A DNA stretch of 64,000 nucleotides from Alcanivorax jadensis T9 (GTDB lineage Bacteria; Pseudomonadota; Gammaproteobacteria; Pseudomonadales; Alcanivoracaceae). The notes under the pieces were generated by a model. The model searched no databases, was not told the DNA's origin, and saw only the letters and a list, made by a program, of their open reading frames with translations. The stretch spans positions 372,001-436,000 of the forward strand of contig NZ_ARXU01000003.1 of assembly GCF_000756655.1 (NCBI RefSeq), written 5' to 3'. Made by a program: the position numbers and the translations under genes. Below, piece after piece: positions 8,150 through 16,352 of this stretch (positions are counted from its first letter, which is position 1; every line of letters begins with the position of its first letter).

Positions 8150-8581
8150 TGGTGTCGAGTAAAGAAATTTTTTTGTCATTTCATGATTTCATTTATATGG
8201 GGGTCTTAACGTTAAATTTGCTATATTTTACATGTTTGCGGATATTGATTTTTATTGCCTAAGATCGTGACCTCTTTAGAGTTGAAGAGGAGAAATGGTC
8301 GTACCCCCTGCGTCAGGGCTTTCAATTTGATCAGTATTTTCTTGGCCGTATGCGGCTGCCCTTCCTGAGCTCCCTTGACGACTTATTGTAAGCGGTGAAT
8401 GGTGCTCCATGTAACGCTATCTCTCGCCGTCATATGACTTTGTTTTGTCCCCTTTTTTCTCTTTTTTGGTCAAGAAGGAGGTGCTGTCTATGCTGTAAAA
8501 GTGGCAGGTCAACGGTTGTTAAAGAAGCGGAGACGTGTACCGTAAAGGGCCAATGCCAATTTTTTCGACAGGAGGCGCTCA
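8150..8581 (+). promoter_or_regulatory. Long leader region upstream of the ATP-grasp gene
   Basis: 432 bp without a supportable gene. The first half is AT-rich (around 8160-8265) and could hold a promoter. A strong ribosome site (GACAGGAGGCG) lies at the end, 5-10 bp before the ATG at 8582. Short T-rich and pyrimidine runs around 8450-8470 are visible but I see no clear riboswitch fold. Confidence 0.35.
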
Positions 8582-9808
8582 ATGAAGAAAGATCCCAACA
8601 AAGGCTATATTGCCTTATTAGGATGGAGTTTGAATGCGGTCGAGGCGGCGGAGAAGTTTGATCGTCGGTATGTGGTGGTGGCCCCGGACTGGGCTGAGGC
8701 GTATTGCCAGGAGCATGATATTCCCTATGTGCCCTGGAATTTCGAGCGCCTGAATGATCGTTCCATGGAGATTGCCCAGACCCTGAAGGACATGGGTGTG
8801 GATGTGTCGGTGCCGCTGTATGAGGAAACCGTGGAGTGGGCCGGTGCGATCAATTCGGTGCTGCTTGATAACCCCCGTTTGCTGGGCCAGGCCATGCTGA
8901 TGCGGGATAAATCCCTGATGAAGCGGCGCGCCCAGCTTGGCGGTATCCGGGTGGGTATCTTTGAGGAAGCCCATGACCGGGAGGACGTGATCCGGTTCCT
9001 GAAGCGGGTGAATCAGACTCTGCTGAAACTGGATGGCGACCCCAATGACCCGATCCACTTGAAGGCCTTCGACAAGGCCGGTTGTCTCGGCCACCGGGTG
9101 ATTCGTACTCCGGATGAGGTGGATGCGATTCCTGATGAAGAATTCCCGTCGTTGATGGAGTCACATCTGGATGGTTGGGAATTTGCGGTGGAAGCCTGGA
9201 TCCATGATGGCAAGATCTGTTTTCTCAACCTGTCCGAGTATGTGACGCTTGGGTATTCGGTGTATGTCCCCGCGTCGCCGGATCTGGAGCAGTACCGGCC
9301 GCAGATTACTCAGCAGATCGAGAAGCTGATCAAGACCTTCGATATCGAGTTTGGCATGATTCATCCGGAGTACTTTGTCACCAGCGATGGCGAGATGTAC
9401 TTTGGTGAAGTGGCGTATCGCCCGCCGGGTTTCAAGGTGTTCGAGTTGCTGGAACGGGTCTATGAGGGTTTCAATGCCTATCAGGCCACCATGCTGGTGT
9501 TCGATCCCAAGGCCACCACAGAGGAAGTGAAGGCTTACTTCCCGAAAGAGGTGGTGGATGCGAAGGGGCATGCCGGTTGTTTCGGGGTGTACCCGCGCCG
9601 GCGTGTGGTCAGTCAGCTGGAGATCCCGGAGGAGACCGAAGACCATCCCTATTTCGAGTCCCATGAACTGACGGCGCCCATGGAAGAGGTTGTCACCAAG
9701 CGCACCGCCTTTGGTACCCATTGGGGTCTGATTTACTTCATGGGTGACGACCCGAAAGAGATGCACCGGTTGCTGAAGCGTCAAGAAGAGCTGGATTTCT
9801 ATGTGTGA
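8582..9808 (+). CDS. ATP-grasp domain protein
   Basis: 408-residue cytosolic enzyme of the ATP-grasp superfamily, which joins a carboxylate to an amine or thiol through an acyl phosphate. Visible features are an N-terminal Rossmann-like strand-loop (GYIALLGWSLNAVEAAEKF), then LLKLDGDPNDPIHLKAF near the lysine-bearing lobe. The C-terminal lobe carries the metal/ATP residues, including EFGMIHPEYFVTSDGEMYFGEVAYRPPG (residues about 257-284), where the acidic and arginine residues resemble the E...N/E.R.G signature. The substrate cannot be told from sequence. It is followed after 57 bp, including a GC hairpin, by a gene with papain-like motifs in the same direction, so the two probably form an operon. 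Possible roles are peptide or amide ligation. Confidence 0.8.
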   Translation: MKKDPNKGYIALLGWSLNAVEAAEKFDRRYVVVAPDWAEAYCQEHDIPYVPWNFERLNDRSMEIAQTLKDMGVDVSVPLYEETVEWAGAINSVLLDNPRLLGQAMLMRDKSLMKRRAQLGGIRVGIFEEAHDREDVIRFLKRVNQTLLKLDGDPNDPIHLKAFDKAGCLGHRVIRTPDEVDAIPDEEFPSLMESHLDGWEFAVEAWIHDGKICFLNLSEYVTLGYSVYVPASPDLEQYRPQITQQIEKLIKTFDIEFGMIHPEYFVTSDGEMYFGEVAYRPPGFKVFELLERVYEGFNAYQATMLVFDPKATTEEVKAYFPKEVVDAKGHAGCFGVYPRRRVVSQLEIPEETEDHPYFESHELTAPMEEVVTKRTAFGTHWGLIYFMGDDPKEMHRLLKRQEELDFYV

Positions 9809-9823
9809 ATACGGTGTTACCAT

Positions 9824-9840
9824 GGGGCCCGTCGGGCCCC
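9824..9840 (+). other. GC hairpin between the ATP-grasp and next gene
   Basis: A perfect 7-bp stem (GGGGCCC/GGGCCCC) with a 3-base loop and no following T-run. It is more likely an attenuating or mRNA-stabilising structure in an operon than a terminator. Confidence 0.4.
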
Positions 9841-9865
9841 CACGGATTCGTTAAGGAACTGCCCT

Positions 9866-11896
9866 GTGTCTACGACCCATTCAGAGACGTCCGCGTCCAG
9901 CAATTTGTCTCTGCTACTTGTGCGGCTGGATGATGCCATCACCCAGTTGGCAGAGGCGCCTTCTTTTACCCGGCCAGCCAAGGTGCCACGGGTGCTGGAT
10001 ACGGCCCGGCGGGTAATGATGCAGGAGGGCGGTTGTGCGGCCCTGGGCGAACGTATCGAGACGCTGGAGGCGGCCGGAATTTTCGCCGGAACAGATTGGG
10101 CGGAGCCACACATTCTGGTTCCCGGTTTCGCTGCCCAGTCTCTGCAAAGTGCCCAGGCGGAGCTGGTGGTGATAGAGGCTCTGAGCGAGCTACGCATGCT
10201 GGCGGTGGCCTGTGGAGATTACCGCCACACCCTGATTTCCGTCGAGCAGGCCCACCATTTTCTCACCCAGGTGCTGGCGCTGAATCTGGCCATGCTGTTT
10301 TCGCCGCCCTCCGAGGCGCAGCGTGAAACCCAGGGCCGCCTGGCGGTGCTGCCGCAGAATCTGTTGCAGCATCTGGCCGAGCGCATCGGCTATGAGCATA
10401 TCGTTGACAAGCTGATTGAAGAGATCTGGCGGATACTCAATCAACGCCCCATTCAGACCGACCCGGTCAAGCAGATGGTCACGCAGATCGCCATTTGCCA
10501 GGTAAATCCGGATATCGACCTGGGCAGTAGCGGCCAGGGGGCGGACCGGTTGGTGAGCAGCCTGTTCGGCCCGACCCGGGCTTGCCGGGAAGACCCGGGG
10601 GTGGAGATCTATCTGGAGCGACTAGCCAGCATGGATGCCACGGCCTTGCAGGGCGAGGCCACCGGGTTTGCCCGTGCCATGCATGACACGGGGCTGGTGT
10701 CGCCGTATCACCCGGTGTTGTTGCGGCATCTGCTGGATCAGGGTGATCACCTGGTGGCGGAGGCCATGGGCCTGTCTTCCACCGGTCGCGATTGTCTGAT
10801 GTGTTACCGGCAGCTGGTGCAGGGGTTGATTGAGGCGGCGGTGCATCCGCAAACCGCCCAGTCCATTTATGGCTTGGCACTGGTGCTGGAGCGGGGCATT
10901 CTCTATCAGCCGCCGGTGGCGCCAGCCCTGTGGCGGCAGCTGGGTCTGGTTCTGTCGGATTGGTCCTGCCAGCGCCTGGCTCTGGCCTTCGGGAATCAGG
11001 TGCCGCCCCAGGCGCATCTGATCGAAGGCGTGCTGTGCATGCTGGGGCAGCCACTGGGGGTGGGGCAGGGCAATAACCCTACTTGCCAGTCTGCCCGTGC
11101 CCTGTCCATGTGGGCGTACAACGACCCGGATTACCTGTTGCAAATGGTGACCTGGGCGGCCCGGGACGATGAAATCATCATGCACTTCGAGGGCCAGCCG
11201 ATTTCCTCCAGCGAAAGCGTTGGCGGTGTGGCCAGTAGCCTGCCCATGGACCTGGACCCGGTGTCTCTGCTGGTGGTGCCCCACCTGGACCGGATTTATG
11301 CGGAAATGGGCCGTCGTTGTGTCGATCGTGAGGGTGACCCCCACCGGTGGGTGAACCCGGAGTTCCATGGCTGGTGGTCCGGCCGGGGTTTTCGTATCAA
11401 TGTTGATGTGGGGAGTGGGAAGCTGTGGGAGTTGGACGACTTTCTGCGTCATTTCTATGCGGCCTACCATCCCTACTACAACGGCAATCAGCCCCTGATA
11501 CATCCCCAGCCTGCGGGTGTCGCTGTTACTGACAGTGCCGCCCGTTTTATCGGCTGGCATGCAATTAGTGTCTTGCGCGTGGCGCTGGATCCCCAGGATG
11601 TCATGCGGGTGTATTTCTATAATCCCAACAACGACAGTGGTCAGGACTGGGGCGATGGCGTGGTGGTCAGCACCGCCGGCCATGGCGAACGTTTTGGCGA
11701 GGCGTCACTGCCCTTCGAGCAGTTTGCGTCGCGGCTTTATATCTTTCACTTTGATCCGTTGGAGCGGGGTGAGCTGGCGCAAGTTGAACAGCAGCAACTG
11801 GATGAAGTCAGTGGCTATCTGCAACGCAGCTGGGGCGCGGACCGACTGCCTGAGGGTGGCCTGCAAGCCAGCGAAGGGGCGACCGGGCCGGGTTGA
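9866..11896 (+). CDS. Large protein with papain/transglutaminase-like C-terminal motifs
   Basis: 676 residues with a GTG start preceded by TTAAGGA. No signal peptide or membrane segment is seen. The first 380 residues look all-helical. The C-terminal part carries a possible thiol-protease or transglutaminase-like triad in the right order: Cys407 in GQGNNPTCQSAR, His565 in FIGWHAISVLRV and Asn586 in YFYNPNND. The Gln/Asn just before the cysteine could form the oxyanion hole. I do not recognise a named family, so catalytic assignment is inference from motif order. Its position after the ATP-grasp gene suggests they act together, one forming and one cleaving or transferring an amide bond. Alternatively it is an inactive fold used for binding. 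Confidence 0.65.
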   Translation: MSTTHSETSASSNLSLLLVRLDDAITQLAEAPSFTRPAKVPRVLDTARRVMMQEGGCAALGERIETLEAAGIFAGTDWAEPHILVPGFAAQSLQSAQAELVVIEALSELRMLAVACGDYRHTLISVEQAHHFLTQVLALNLAMLFSPPSEAQRETQGRLAVLPQNLLQHLAERIGYEHIVDKLIEEIWRILNQRPIQTDPVKQMVTQIAICQVNPDIDLGSSGQGADRLVSSLFGPTRACREDPGVEIYLERLASMDATALQGEATGFARAMHDTGLVSPYHPVLLRHLLDQGDHLVAEAMGLSSTGRDCLMCYRQLVQGLIEAAVHPQTAQSIYGLALVLERGILYQPPVAPALWRQLGLVLSDWSCQRLALAFGNQVPPQAHLIEGVLCMLGQPLGVGQGNNPTCQSARALSMWAYNDPDYLLQMVTWAARDDEIIMHFEGQPISSSESVGGVASSLPMDLDPVSLLVVPHLDRIYAEMGRRCVDREGDPHRWVNPEFHGWWSGRGFRINVDVGSGKLWELDDFLRHFYAAYHPYYNGNQPLIHPQPAGVAVTDSAARFIGWHAISVLRVALDPQDVMRVYFYNPNNDSGQDWGDGVVVSTAGHGERFGEASLPFEQFASRLYIFHFDPLERGELAQVEQQQLDEVSGYLQRSWGADRLPEGGLQASEGATGPG

Positions 11897-11958
11897 TCAA
11901 GGCCTGATTCGTCGCGGAAAGCCCGGCAACACTATGAACCCATAACGTTGCGAAGAAC

Positions 11959-12438
11959 ATGCTGACGATGGATGTCCTGTTGTTCCGGCTGGCAATTGTC
12001 GTCTGGCTGGTGTCCGCCATTGCTCCCATCGATGGCACCTGGTTTGCCGGTGTCGGGGTGTTGGTTGTGTCGGTGATGGGCAGTGTGGTGATGCTTGTAA
12101 ATCTGACGCCGGATTATGTGGATAGCCTTGGCGAGGTGATTGGGCTGTTTGCTCTTTTCATGACCTGGTATAACCTGATTTTTTTATGGGGGCTGTGGCG
12201 TTTTTCTTCGCTGGGGCCGCACCCCTGGTCAGGATGGAATCTGCTGCTTTACGCCTGCTCCCTGCATGCGTCCTTTTACGCGTTCGCGTTTCTTGTTACC
12301 CCTTCAGATGTATCGCTGACTGTTGCCGCCGCAGGGATTCGCTGGGTGTTTGCGATCTGGTCCGGCTCGCTACTGTTGTTGGCGTTGGCTTTTCTGGTAC
12401 GTTGTTATCGGTTACGCGGGTTATTGCGTGAAGAATAG
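11959..12438 (+). CDS. Membrane protein of unknown function
   Basis: 159-residue protein with about four membrane helices (residues 6-24, 30-50, 61-80 and 94-150 as a pair of helices), ending in a basic tail RCYRLRGLLREE. An internal ATG at 11968 (MDVLLF) is an alternative start. It is separated from the preceding gene by 62 bp. I do not recognise the family, and there is no clear functional link to neighbours beyond orientation. Confidence 0.55.
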   Translation: MLTMDVLLFRLAIVVWLVSAIAPIDGTWFAGVGVLVVSVMGSVVMLVNLTPDYVDSLGEVIGLFALFMTWYNLIFLWGLWRFSSLGPHPWSGWNLLLYACSLHASFYAFAFLVTPSDVSLTVAAAGIRWVFAIWSGSLLLLALAFLVRCYRLRGLLREE

Positions 12439-12492
12439 ATGAAGGCTGTCTGCTCCGGTTTTTTATTATTAACCCGGCAAGAGTTTATTTCG

Positions 12493-12566
12493 CCGTAGGA
12501 GCGGCGCTTGAGCCGCGAATGGTTAACAACGACGTGGGGTTCGCGGCTCAAGCGCCGCTCCTACGG
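12493..12566. repeat. REP-like paired palindrome
   Basis: A perfect 27-bp inverted repeat (arms 12493-12519 and 12540-12566). Each arm contains GTAGGAGCGGCGCTTGAGCC and is itself a hairpin. This is the best-preserved copy of the main repeat family here. The rest of 12439-12737 holds AT-rich sequence before betT and no gene. Confidence 0.85.
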
Positions 12567-12737
12567 TGAATGGTAAGCGATGGCATGCTGCACCGTTGAT
12601 CTGAATGCCGGTTTCATAAATAACAGGATTTAAAAAAACGTTGGGCCGATCTTTGCTAGCATGAGGTCGTTGCCAGTTCCGGAGAGTTGCGGTACGCATC
12701 CTCTAATCGCCAACCCTGTCATCATGGATGAAATGCT

Positions 12738-14789
12738 ATGACGGAAAAACGCACCCTCCCCACCTCGACGATTCTGCTTCCGGTTTTTATTCCGGCTGTG
12801 GTGGTATCGCTTCTGCTGATTATCGGCACCATCAGTGATCCGGAACGGGCTGGCGAAGCCTTTAACGCGGCGCAGGCCTGGATCACCTCGAATTTCGGCT
12901 GGTTTTACATGCTGTCGGTGGCGCTGTTCCTGATCTTTATCGTCGGTGTGGCGATGAGCCGCTGGGGCAATATCAAGCTGGGGCCGGATCATTGCGAGGC
13001 GGAGTATTCATTCCCGGAATGGTTCGCCATGCTGTTTTCCGCCGGTTACGGCATCGCCTTGCTGTTCTTCGGGGTGGCGGAGCCGGTGTTGCATTATGCG
13101 GAGCCCCCGGCCGGGGCTGCAGAAACCGTGGATGCGGCCAAGCAGGCCATGCAGATTGCCTTTTTCCACTGGGGTTTTCATATCTGGGCGATTTACGGCC
13201 TGGTGGGTCTGGTGATGGCGTACTTTGCCTTTCGTCATGGTTTGCCGTTGTCCATGCGCTCGGCGTTCTACCCCCTGATTGGTGAACGAATTTACGGGCC
13301 GATCGGTCATGCCATCGATGTGTTTGCGATTCTTGGCACCATGTTCGGTATCGCCACCACCCTGGGTTTGTCCGCCGCACAGATCAACGCGGGGCTGAAC
13401 TATCTGTGGGGTGTGCCGGTGGCCACCTGGGTGCAGATCACTGCCATTGCCATTGTCACCGCACTGGCCACCGTGTCTGTGGTGGCAGGGATGGACAAGG
13501 GTGTGAAGCGCCTGTCGATTCTGAACATGGTGTTGGCCGTGGCCCTGATGGCGTTTGTGTTTGTGGTGGGGCCGACGATTCATATTCTGGAAAGTTTTCT
13601 GCAGAACACGGGCAGCTACTTAAGCGGCATTGTCGAGCGTACCTTCAACCTGCAGGCCTATACCCACAGCGACTGGATCGGTAACTGGACCCTGTTTATC
13701 TTCGGCTGGACCATCGCCTGGGCGCCCTTTGTCGGGCTGTTTATTGCCAAGATCAGTCGGGGCCGTACTATCCGCGAGTTTGTGGTGGGGGTGATGTTGG
13801 TGCCGTCCCTGTTCACCTTCCTGTGGTTCTCCGTATTTGGTGATACCGCGCTGAACATGATCATGAATGAGGGTGTGACCACGCTGGTCGGTGATGTACA
13901 AACCGACAAGGCGGTGGCGTTGTTCAAGCTGTTTGATGAACTGCCATTGTCGTCATTTATTTCCTTTTTGGCGGTGCTGTTGATTATCACTTTCTTTGTG
14001 ACGTCCTCGGATTCCGGCTCCCTGGTGGTGGACTCGCTGGCTTCCGGCGGGGTGCTGAATACCCCGGCCTGGCAGCGGATTTTCTGGGCGGTGCTGGAGG
14101 GGACCATTGCGTCGGTGTTGTTGCTGGCGGGTGGCTTGCAGGCGCTGCAGACCATGACCATTGCCAGCGCCTTGCCCTTTGCCATCATTATTATTCTGGC
14201 TGCCGTGGGCATGTGGCGGGCGTTGGTGATTGAGGGGCATCGCGAAACCAGCTTGCAAATGCATATGGCGACGCGCCGTCACCTGACCGGTTCCCAGTGG
14301 CGCCATCGTCTGAAAGGCATGATGGACTTCCCTGGCCGCGACAATGTGGAAATCTTCATTCGCGGTAAAGCCATGCAGAGCATGGAAAAGGTGGTCAAAG
14401 AGATGAAGGAGTCCGGCTGGGATGCCAGGGTGGTGTTCGATGAGAGCCTGATCCGTGCCGAACTGCAGGTTGAACGTGAAGGGCATGTGGGCTTTGTCTA
14501 TGACATCCGCCTGGTCAGCCAGCCGGTGCCCGGTTTCGTAACGGCCGGGGGCGCTTCCACGGTGATGAAAGAGGAAAACTATTACCGCGCGGAAGTGTTC
14601 CTGCGTCGGGGTGGCCGTTCCTACGATGTGTTCGGTTACGACGAGGACGACATCATTCGCGACATTCTTGACCAGTTCGAAAACTACCTGCACTTCCTGG
14701 ATCTCACCCCCGGCAAGCTTCCCTGGGAAATGGGTGAGCACGATGATCTGCTGCATCCGCCGGAGAGCCAAGACAAAGAAGAGAAATAG
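12738..14789 (+). CDS. betT: BCCT-family choline/betaine transporter
   Basis: 683-residue sodium- or proton-coupled transporter of the betaine/carnitine/choline family in the inner membrane. It has about 12 helices. The central aromatic stretch is FHWGFHIWAIYGLVGLVMAYFAF, and the family segment SAGYGIALLFFGVAEP is near residue 100. The hydrophilic C-terminal domain of about 150 residues (from residue 525) is of the BetT type that senses osmotic conditions, and total length matches BetT (about 675) rather than shorter BetP/OpuD forms. Likely role is uptake of choline or glycine betaine for osmoprotection, consistent with a marine habitat. No bet oxidation genes are adjacent, so the substrate remains uncertain. 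Confidence 0.88.
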   Translation: MTEKRTLPTSTILLPVFIPAVVVSLLLIIGTISDPERAGEAFNAAQAWITSNFGWFYMLSVALFLIFIVGVAMSRWGNIKLGPDHCEAEYSFPEWFAMLFSAGYGIALLFFGVAEPVLHYAEPPAGAAETVDAAKQAMQIAFFHWGFHIWAIYGLVGLVMAYFAFRHGLPLSMRSAFYPLIGERIYGPIGHAIDVFAILGTMFGIATTLGLSAAQINAGLNYLWGVPVATWVQITAIAIVTALATVSVVAGMDKGVKRLSILNMVLAVALMAFVFVVGPTIHILESFLQNTGSYLSGIVERTFNLQAYTHSDWIGNWTLFIFGWTIAWAPFVGLFIAKISRGRTIREFVVGVMLVPSLFTFLWFSVFGDTALNMIMNEGVTTLVGDVQTDKAVALFKLFDELPLSSFISFLAVLLIITFFVTSSDSGSLVVDSLASGGVLNTPAWQRIFWAVLEGTIASVLLLAGGLQALQTMTIASALPFAIIIILAAVGMWRALVIEGHRETSLQMHMATRRHLTGSQWRHRLKGMMDFPGRDNVEIFIRGKAMQSMEKVVKEMKESGWDARVVFDESLIRAELQVEREGHVGFVYDIRLVSQPVPGFVTAGGASTVMKEENYYRAEVFLRRGGRSYDVFGYDEDDIIRDILDQFENYLHFLDLTPGKLPWEMGEHDDLLHPPESQDKEEK

Positions 14790-14823
14790 ACCGAGTCTGC
14801 AAAGGCGGAATTCGCGATGTGAA

Positions 14824-14875
14824 CATCGCTTCCCACATGCCCTTCCGGCAAGCACAAACGTTGTGGGAAGCGATG
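14824..14875. terminator. Hairpin between convergent genes
   Basis: A perfect 14-bp inverted repeat (CATCGCTTCCCACA / TGTGGGAAGCGATG) with a 24-base loop lies between betT and the convergent DUF2894 gene. There is no T-run, so it may be a repeat element rather than a classic terminator. Confidence 0.4.
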
Positions 14876-14906
14876 CTTGCATCCCGAAGGGTCGGGACGA
14901 TAGTGG

Positions 14907-14941
14907 CGAGCTACGAGCTACGAGCTACGAGCTAGAAGCTA
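14907..14941. repeat. 7-bp tandem repeat (CGAGCTA)
   Basis: Four perfect copies of CGAGCTA and one degenerate copy (GAAGCTA). The last copy supplies the TAG stop codon of the DUF2894 gene on the minus strand. Confidence 0.85.
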
Positions 14942-15688
14942 GGAACTCCGCCGCTGCTTTGCCAGTTTCTCCAGCCACATCAGCGTGTCCACCTGGGTGA
15001 CCAGGTGATCCAGATAGGCGGGTGAAAGATCGCGCAGGGTTTCCAGGGCGCTTGTGACCAGCCGGTGGGAATTGAGCGGGCCGGCGTCGCTGGGGGTCTG
15101 ATGGATAGCCTGAGCGATGCGTTGGCGTTTGCGCTGACTTTGCTGTGTGGCGCGGACCTGACGCAGGGCTTTCAGCTCCCGTGGGCCGCTATTGTCTGTC
15201 GGCGTTGCCGGAGTAGTGATGCCGTGCCGGGCCAGTACGCTTTGTTCCTGCTGGCGTAGCAGGGCGGTCATCGGGTCTCTGTGGTCGTCGTCTTCCTGTG
15301 GTGTCTGGTTGGCATAGCAGGCGTGCAGGGCGGCGAAGGCAGAGGGTTCTTGCTGTCGTTGACGGGCGCGCAGATGGCGCAGCAGGGCTTTCAGATCCCC
15401 TTTCTCCCGCATGGAGCCCACGGGCTCGCTCGGCGCCTCCTCGGCCAGTTGCGCATCCACCCGGGCAATCTCGGCCTGAAACCCTTCCTGAAAATGCTCC
15501 AGCGCTGTGGCCAGCCGTGTCAGCGGCGTGGGGCTGACCCGTGTCAGGGTGCCAAGACGCTCGGCCTGGGCTTCCAGGTAGCGAAAGCGGGCCGGGGCAA
15601 AGCGGGCTGCGCCCTGGTCGCGCAGGCTCGCGAGCTGTTCGGCCATGGCGCTCAGCGAGGGAGTGCTGGGAGTAGGCGCATCAGCCAT
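14939..15688 (-). CDS. DUF2894 family protein, last gene of the motor-like operon
   Basis: 249 residues with the start at 15688, chosen because AGGAG precedes it at 9 bp. A longer start at 15718 has no such site. The N-terminal segment LASLRDQGAARFAPARFRYLEAQAERL matches my recollection of DUF2894. The rest is helical and highly charged with an Arg/Gln-rich middle (LRHLRARQRQQ) and a C-terminal YLDHLVTQVDTLMWLEKL. No signal peptide or membrane segment is seen, so it is probably cytosolic. It overlaps the OmpA-like gene by 8 bp, indicating coupling. Its function is unknown; regulation or assembly of the motor is an inference from linkage. Confidence 0.75.
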   Translation of the reverse strand: MADAPTPSTPSLSAMAEQLASLRDQGAARFAPARFRYLEAQAERLGTLTRVSPTPLTRLATALEHFQEGFQAEIARVDAQLAEEAPSEPVGSMREKGDLKALLRHLRARQRQQEPSAFAALHACYANQTPQEDDDHRDPMTALLRQQEQSVLARHGITTPATPTDNSGPRELKALRQVRATQQSQRKRQRIAQAIHQTPSDAGPLNSHRLVTSALETLRDLSPAYLDHLVTQVDTLMWLEKLAKQRRSS

Positions 15689-16352
15689 TGCCGTCGGCTC
15701 CTTCTGCCTGGCTGGCATGCTGCGCGGTACTGACCTTGGCGCCCTGGCGGGGCACGGTGGTCAGTTCTACCCGGCGGTTCTGAGCTCGGGTGGTGTCGCT
15801 GTCGTTGGGCACCACCGGCTGGTGGGGGCCGAAGGCAGCGGCGAAGACCTGGTCGGCGGGCATGCCTTGCTGGATCAGGGTGCGCGTCACGGTGAGCGCC
15901 CGCTGGGCGGACAGGCCCCAGTTGTCCTGATAGCGGCGGTTACCCCGCTGGATCGGCAGGTCATCGGTGAAGCCGCTGACCATCAGCAGCTCGTCGTGCT
16001 GGTCGAGAAACACCTGCAGCGGCTTGGCCAGATCGCGCAGCAGTTCCTCGCCCTCCGGCTGTAGCTGGTCCGAGTTGAGCTGGAACAACACGCTGCCGCT
16101 GATGCCGATGCGGCCGTCGCGGAAGGTCACCCTGCCACTGGCCAGGGGATCGGCCAGTGCCTCTTCCAGGGCCTGGCGGCGCTGCTCTTCGGCCACCCGC
16201 CGGGCCTTCTCCTCTTCCAGCGACTGGCTCAGCTCCAGCTGGATGCCGATGACCCACACCAGCACCAGCACCAGAATGCCCACCAGGGCGGCCATCAGGT
16301 CGGAGAAGATGGCCCATACGGATGAGCTGTCGCTGTCGTGAAGATCGTCCAT
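15681..16352 (-). CDS. MotB/OmpA-like protein, stator or cell-wall anchor subunit
   Basis: 223-residue inner-membrane protein with one N-terminal helix (about residues 12-36, WAIFSDLMAALVGILVLVLVW) carrying Asp18, at the position of the proton-path aspartate in MotB/ZorB. A charged helix follows (residues 40-70). The OmpA C-terminal peptidoglycan-binding domain occupies residues 85-205, with VLFQLNSDQL, GFTDDLPI, NWGLSAQRALTVTRTL and RAQNRRVEL. It starts in the stop codon of the DUF802 gene. By analogy with MotA/MotB it should complete an ion channel with the DUF802 protein and fix it to peptidoglycan. Confidence 0.87.
   Translation of the reverse strand: MDDLHDSDSSSVWAIFSDLMAALVGILVLVLVWVIGIQLELSQSLEEEKARRVAEEQRRQALEEALADPLASGRVTFRDGRIGISGSVLFQLNSDQLQPEGEELLRDLAKPLQVFLDQHDELLMVSGFTDDLPIQRGNRRYQDNWGLSAQRALTVTRTLIQQGMPADQVFAAAFGPHQPVVPNDSDTTRAQNRRVELTTVPRQGAKVSTAQHASQAEGADGNG

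Noticed and set aside
8201-8230. GTTAAAT near 8212 as an extra cassette core site
   Set aside because: The seven bases fit the core consensus but no paired arm or attC-like palindrome surrounds it.
14907-14941. Possible CRISPR or regulatory array
   Set aside because: Units are only 7 bp with no spacers; a simple tandem repeat.
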